DNA of 64,000 nucleotides from Nageia nagi (lineage: Eukaryota > Pinophyta): positions 35,712,001-35,776,000 of the forward strand of contig JBITNC010000002.1 in the NCBI GenBank assembly GCA_050084985.1, given 5' to 3'. The position numbers and the translations under genes are program-made. How positions within the stretch are numbered: the stretch's first letter is position 1; each line of letters starts with the position of its first letter. The notes beneath the pieces are model-generated. The model ran no database searches and was not told the origin of the DNA. It saw nothing but the letters and a program-made list of their open reading frames with translations. This document shows positions 58,561 to 64,000 of the stretch, piece by piece.

Positions 58561-59010
58561 ATAGAATATATCTCTAATCACTTCAATGCTAAAGAAAGAT
58601 GCTATATTCTCTTGGTCAAATGAAGTAAAACTAGCCTATAAAGAAATTAAAAAGGCTAAAAAAGAAGCTTTAGTACTCAAAAATTTTGATATATCAAAAT
58701 ATTTCATCATGTAAGCATATGGAGTAGAAAGAAGCATTACTGCAATTTTAGCACAAAAAGATGATAGGAAAGAAGAATCTCTGATTGCCTTTCATAGCCA
58801 AATACTACATCAACACCAAAAAGGTACTCATTTATTGAAAAGCAAGTGTTTTCCATAATGGAGGGACTTAAGAAATTCATGAATTATGTCTCCCATAATA
58901 GAATCATTGTATTTACTATCCATCCAGATGTAAGAAATTATGTTATTCAAGGAGACATAGGTGAAGGAAAGGCTAGTTGGATTACTAAAATAATGGAAAA
59001 TGATATATAA
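58561..59010 (+). pseudogene. gypsy-3 native RNase H remnant
   Basis: FSWSNEVKLAYKEIKKAKKE, then SITAILAQKDDRKEESLIAF, YSFIEKQVFSIMEGLKKFMN and IIVFTIHPDVRNYVIQGDIG correspond to the RNase H region that follows RT in Ty3 elements. Confidence 0.82.
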
Positions 59011-60367
59011 ATTTAAACCAACCAAGCTGATTAGAGGTCTATATCTATGTGAAAATATAGCTAAAGCTTCAAATATGATTTCTATCATAGATGATGAGCA
59101 GCAACTTAAAGAATGTGATTGGATTAAGCAACTTATTTTTTATTTTCAAACTGGTAAATGTACTAAATATATGAATAAATTTCAAAAAAGGAGATTCAAG
59201 TTACATGCCTTGAATTTTATGATGATATATGACCATTTGTATAGAAATAACTTTGATCAAACCCTATTAATATGTGTGACTTATGATGAATCCCAAAAGA
59301 TATTGCATAAATTTTATTATGGATTCTTTGATAGGCATTATAGTGGACCAACTACAATGGTAAAAATATTACAAGCTAGGTATTATTGGCCCACCATATT
59401 TTAAGATTCATTCAAGATTGCCTAGGAATGTGACAAATGCATTAGATTTGTGGAAAATAGAAGGTAAGCTTCTATGCCTCTTAAACCTATGGTAGTTGAG
59501 GAATCCTTTCAACAATGGGATATGGAATTCATTAGTGTTATAAACTCAAATTCCTTAATAGGCCATAAATTCATCTTAACTACAACATATTACTTTACTA
59601 TATGGTTAAAGCTATGCCATGTAAGAATGCAAATCAAGAGATGGTGATAGAAATGATTAAAAGAATAATCAATCACTTTGGAATCCAATAGACTATTGTC
59701 TCAAATAATGGTCTAACATTTATTGGAGATAACTTGTCAAACTTTAATGTTGAATATGGGATATATAGGTTATTCTTTCAAATTATTACCCACAAGGTAA
59801 TTGATTAGCTAAATCAACTAATAAAAACCTAACCCAAATTATCAAAAGAATAATTGAAGGGAATCCTAGATAGTGGCATACGTAATTGGACTTTGCATTA
59901 TGGGTAGATAGGATTAGAATTAAATAAATAATCAAAACATCCTTATATGCACTGGTATATGGTAAAAGACTTGTACTACCAATACACATTGAGTTACCAA
60001 CATTAAAAATCTTGCAATAAATGGAGGACCATGACTTCAAGCCACTACAATTTAGGTATAACTAGCTCCTAAAGTTGGAGGAAGATTGGAACAAAGCATA
60101 TGAGTCATTGTAGCATCACTAGCACATTATCAAAAATGGTTTGATAAGAAAAAGTCTTCACAGGTGAAGTTTGAAATAGATGACATTGTTCTCAAATGGG
60201 ATAAGGAGAGAGAAAAGCCCTAAAGACACCATAAATTTAACTTTCTTTAGAGTGGGCCTTATATTATCACTCAAGCCATGCAAAGTAATGCATTCAAATT
60301 ACAAGACATCATAGGGTCCTGGGAATTACCTATTCCTATTAATGGGATCTATTTGAAGCATTATTAG
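59000..60367 (+). pseudogene. gypsy-3 integrase remnant
   Basis: The open piece 59000-59404 includes YDHLYRNNFDQTLLICVTYD, HKFYYGFFDRHYSGPTTMVK and LQARYYWPTIF, then DSFKIA*ECDKCIR, the zinc-binding N-terminus. The core follows (WDMEFISVINSNSLIGHKFI) in broken frames, and the end reads VNGIYLKHY-like before a stop at 60365. Confidence 0.83.
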
Positions 60368-60900
60368 GTGATAAGATGATATTGTAACACCTACCAAAAA
60401 ATTGTATAGTGTACATGATTTCAATATATATATTTAGGCTTGTACATCTCCTAGACACAGCTTGCAAGAAAGTAAGTAGCCATTAATGCTCAACATTAAT
60501 TCAGTAGGATGTAGGGTTAATGTCAATGCACTACTAAGCCATCAACTAAATAGGGTAGCATTTAAGGAAAGATTTCTTTATATTTCTCAAACCATCATAC
60601 TATTACCCTAATTTAAAATTAACATGCTCCAAGTTGACATATCCAACCTGTTGACACCCAATCCATACGATGCATGGATCTCAACATCTAAGCATTAATT
60701 GCCATTAATATATGTCAATCATAAACTCTAGATGAATAAAATATCCAACCTACTCTCCTACTCAACACTTTGCCATTTATAAGCATACAAGTTTCCATGG
60801 TATCCAAAGCATAGTATTTGCAGACTAAATTGAGTAAGGAAAGATAGAGTTGAAGGACCTTATAGAGTGTGGATTCCAAGTCTTAAATACAAACTAGAGG
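60368..60900. other. spacer after gypsy-3 pol, no gene seen
   Basis: AT-rich sequence between the integrase stop and the next coding-like region. No repeat or motif is recognised. Confidence 0.45.
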
Positions 60901-63420
60901 TTCTAAAAAGAGTGTTGACACCATGATAAGTTCCAAACCATCAATTGTAGTTGAAGTAGAACAAGTGCATGCCAACTTAATTTCCATTCAAGAGGAATAC
61001 CTCAAAAATGATTTAGGGGTGAATTGGGCTAAGATGGGGCTACCCCAATTGCATCCTTCTATAACATATGAGTCCTAAAGTCACCAAAAGAGAGAAATAT
61101 TTAGCGCACTCAAAGAGAGATGATATGATTGATTAGGGTTTGGCTTATTATGTGCCTTATGAATCATTCACCTACCCTAAGATGTTGTATTCTGTGGCAC
61201 ATAAACATAACCAACAAGGTTATAAAATAGGAATGTTCAAAAACCAAGAGTAGGGAGAAGATTTAGAGCCAAAATTTGAAGTAATACTTGACTACTCCCT
61301 TGATTCTATTCTTTAAGCATTTGTTATCCCAATTGATTGGACTTTCCATGTGAAGAAATAGATAGATTTAAAAAGAGAGAAAGGTGATTTTTATAAAAAT
61401 GAATATGAAATGATTAATTGTATTAGTGAAAGGTATCAAGGAAGTAAAACCACATAGATTTATCCAAGCTATAAGATAGCTTTATTTGAAAAGAAGGATA
61501 GAGAGGTATTATAGACACTAGCAGTTATTATGGGAAAGAATACCCAAATAGAAGTAGATAAAGCCATGGTGTGTATGGATTACAATATCATAGAGGCACA
61601 AATTTTCTATGACTTATTAAAATTTATTTATAATGAGATAAAATATGGCTTTTCAAAATTAAAAATGAACTTCAGACACTCTTCAATCTTTGGTGGCTCC
61701 TGGCATATCAAAACCTTGACAAACTTGTGGAGGTAGGACTACCAATTTAGTTGGCCAACCTAATACTAGACTAGTACCAATTGATTTGAGGGTATTGGTA
61801 TTGAGCAAGTTGCATGGATTATATTATGAGTTCATGGATAAATTTGGTGCAACAATAGTGCAAATTTTGATAGGTAGGCTCCCTAGTAGACTACATAAGA
61901 GCACTTTCTAGGAGGTACAAGAGGAAATAAGGTTGATGATTGGTATTTTCTCAAAGACCACACCATGATTATGATGTATAGGTATTTTAAAAATCCTTTT
62001 TTCTTACCAAAATATGTAACTCCTCAACTATATTCCATAGAGGTGGGCAGGCAAATATGTGCCATAGAGAACAAGTATGGGTCTGAGGATAGTTTTAAAT
62101 CTATTGTAGATATACCAACTTCTACTAAAATTTCACTCTTTTGAAGTAGGTTGTAAAGATATTATAATAGAATTTATTGTACAAAATTTCAAATTGGATA
62201 TGGTAGAAATCCCTTGGATGTATGACCCTTCAAGTGATATGACAAAAATAATAAGGTTAGGTAAGAAGTATCCAACCTTTTCCCATGAGTATATAAAATT
62301 GAACAAAAAGCAAAAATGTACCCTAAATGGGAATTTACACCCTTGAACAAGACATGGATGAGTCTTGAGTGGATAAATAAATATAGGAGCTTAGAAAATA
62401 AGTGATAAGATTTTTCCCTTGGCCCTAATGTCCTCATGCAACTAACAAATTTTGTTGGGGCCCTAATAAAGTTCATTATTTCACAAGGTTCAGATTTGAA
62501 CTTACAATAAAGATCCATCATATTGAGAATGAATTATTTGAGATATTCAAATATGATAAATTTTGGGAATTAGAGTATTCTAAAGACCCCTTGCTAGAGT
62601 TGGGACCCAACCTCTTCCCCCTAATTTTTAAGAAAAATAGTTACAGGAGTGAGATAGATAGAGGTTTGATAACCTTCTAGCTTAGAAGAGCTTGCCAAGA
62701 AGAGAGAACAAAACCCCTCAGATACTACTACTACTTCCTAAAAGTCATATTTAAAAAATAAAAGGATAATTTAAACCCTTACTCAAAAATAATAGACCCA
62801 AAAAAGGAAGAAAAAACTAGTAAAGAAACCCCACACAACATAGCCCAGGTCACAAAGGACTATGCCTCCACCTCCAAAAATCATAGAAGAGACATCAGAG
62901 GTTACGAAAAAAAGAGGAAGAAATATTTGATGCAAAGGAATTACAAGAGCTTTAGAACATAGAAACTGCTGCTCAGGAGGAAGTCCTACAAAAAAAGTCC
63001 CAAAAAAAGAACATATGAAATTCAATAAGGCAAGGGAATATACTTGGAGTGGGAAGCTCTGTAGCAATTGCACCCCAGAGGTAGATTGGGTGATGATGAT
63101 GATGATGAACTAGGAAGTAAAGAGACTTTGACCTAATGGAAAAAGACAATGATGAAGATAAGATCATGGAAGAAGCAAAAAAAAACTAGAGATTCAAGAT
63201 TCTACACCTCCAAAGCAATCAAAACCCGCTCAATAGGTCACAACATCCACCATAGGTGTAAATACTCCTCATTCTTTAATTCCTACAACCTCCCAGGAGG
63301 AGATTAAATCATTTTTATGCAAATTGTAGAACCCATTAATTGGAAAACTTTTGTTAATAAACCTCTTATGCTCCCTAAGAAATAGTCAAGAATTTTGAGT
63401 AAGGTAACAAAAATAGGAGA
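60901..63420 (+). pseudogene. degraded sense ORF downstream of gypsy-3 pol
   Basis: Successive readable pieces in changing frames: PSIVVEVEQVHANLISIQEE near 60940, TQIEVDKAMVCMDYNIIEAQ at 61530-61736, and VHYFTRFRFELTIKIHHIEN with WELEYSKDPLLELGPNLFPL at 62460-62680. Charged, Lys-rich sequence follows. The position after pol matches ORF3 in gypsy-1, but I see no similarity between them. I do not recognise the family. Confidence 0.45.
63085..63108. repeat. (GAT)n microsatellite
   Basis: GATGATGATGATGATGA-type run of about six units in the 3' region of gypsy-3. Confidence 0.85.
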
Positions 63421-64000
63421 TATTAAGATAGCATAGATTTCTTTCAAAGAAGGACAACTAGATACTACTCCCATAACTATCATTGATGTAAGTATGTAGA
63501 GTGCTTCGATAATTAAACAATCCAGATTTCTTGTAAATACTTCAATGGTAGCTGGTAAAATTCTTCAAGCAATGGAGACTAAGATAGATAGATTAATAAG
63601 AAAATAGATAATATAAAAAAGATTGCTCCCTTAAAGACAAAATAATGGTTGGATTGTCAAAATAAAAATAAAACCTACTCACAAAGCTTGATAAGCAAAA
63701 ATTAAATTCAAGAAAAGCTTGACAGAAACAAATGTTGATCTAAATAATGAAATCAAACCATACAAGATCTTAAAGCTCAAGATGCAATTATAGATGCCAA
63801 AAGGTCAAGCAAGTTGAGGTTGAATTACAAACCATTATAGAACTAACAAAGTATTATCTAATGATAACTCAAAACTGTTGTTGCTCATACAAAGGTTTCA
63901 GAAAATTCCTAATGGAATAAGTTGGAGATAGGATGGTGACTTTATCACACTTACATTTGTTAAAAGAATAGACACTAAAGCCATAAAATATTCAACATGC
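63421..64000. other. window end, no gene seen
   Basis: AT-rich with many stops on both strands. It probably continues the 3' region of gypsy-3. Confidence 0.4.

Larger units (their letters stand above)
54181..60367 (+). mobile_element. gypsy-3, degraded Ty3-gypsy element with RNase H before RT
   Basis: Plus-strand order: gag (about 54740-55090), protease (56370-56580), an RNase HI-like domain (56930-57350), RT (57780-58560), native RNase H (58560-59010) and integrase (59010-60367). The second RNase H upstream of RT differs from gypsy-1. The element is full of stops and frame changes. LTRs were not identified. Confidence 0.82.

Noticed and set aside
1-64000. CRISPR arrays, rRNA or tRNA genes, bacterial-type operons
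   Set aside because: No regular spaced repeats, no rRNA or tRNA landmarks and no operon-like gene packing were seen; the content is plant retrotransposon.

Overview
This 64 kb window looks like heterochromatic DNA from a plant with a large, repeat-filled nuclear genome. It is strongly AT-rich, I see no intact host gene, and nearly all recognisable coding sequence is decayed LTR retrotransposon (Ty1-copia and Ty3-gypsy). A gymnosperm or similar giant genome is my guess; nothing here proves the lineage.

Layout. (1) 1-829: the 3' end of a plus-strand gypsy element (element E) with its 3' LTR. (2) 830-12662: a plus-strand copia element (copia-1) broken by a 1.9 kb non-coding insertion (1990-3900) and by a second copia element (copia-2, 5637-10579, LTR pair, 5-bp target duplication). 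(3) 12663-17075: a minus-strand, apparently non-autonomous gypsy element (gypsy-0) with an LTR and a short gag-like frame. (4) 17081-34566: the centrepiece, an almost complete 17.5 kb minus-strand Tat-like gypsy element (gypsy-1). It has 837/836-bp LTRs, a perfect AATAC target duplication, a long gag, PR-RT-RNaseH-second RNaseH-integrase, an unrecognised ORF after pol (ORF3), and an antisense two-exon gene for a plant mobile domain (PMD) protein. (5) About 35-52.5 kb: an older, related minus-strand element (gypsy-2) with a degraded antisense PMD gene and a degraded pol, carrying a 1.9 kb LTR-flanked mini-element (element D, 44648-46589). (6) About 54.2-60.4 kb: a plus-strand gypsy element (gypsy-3) with its second RNaseH upstream of RT, followed by a decayed sense ORF region that runs to about the window end.

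The most interesting signals are at the 3' ends of the gypsy elements. In five separate elements a stem-loop with element-specific arms sits directly against the polypurine tract and a TGTAGACAC-like LTR start. The arms differ in sequence but stay complementary, which suggests a selected RNA or DNA structure. Between pol and the 3' LTR, gypsy-1 and gypsy-2 both carry a PMD gene in antisense orientation. In gypsy-1 it keeps a recognisable intron and has 20 in-frame stops, all TAG or TGA, never TAA, with no frameshift in 675 codons. ORF3 of gypsy-1 contains an internal duplication of about 92 residues. A 20-22 bp motif recurs in the LTRs, leader, 3' region and PMD intron of gypsy-1.

All coordinates come from reading by eye; identities and counts are by-eye counts, not alignments.
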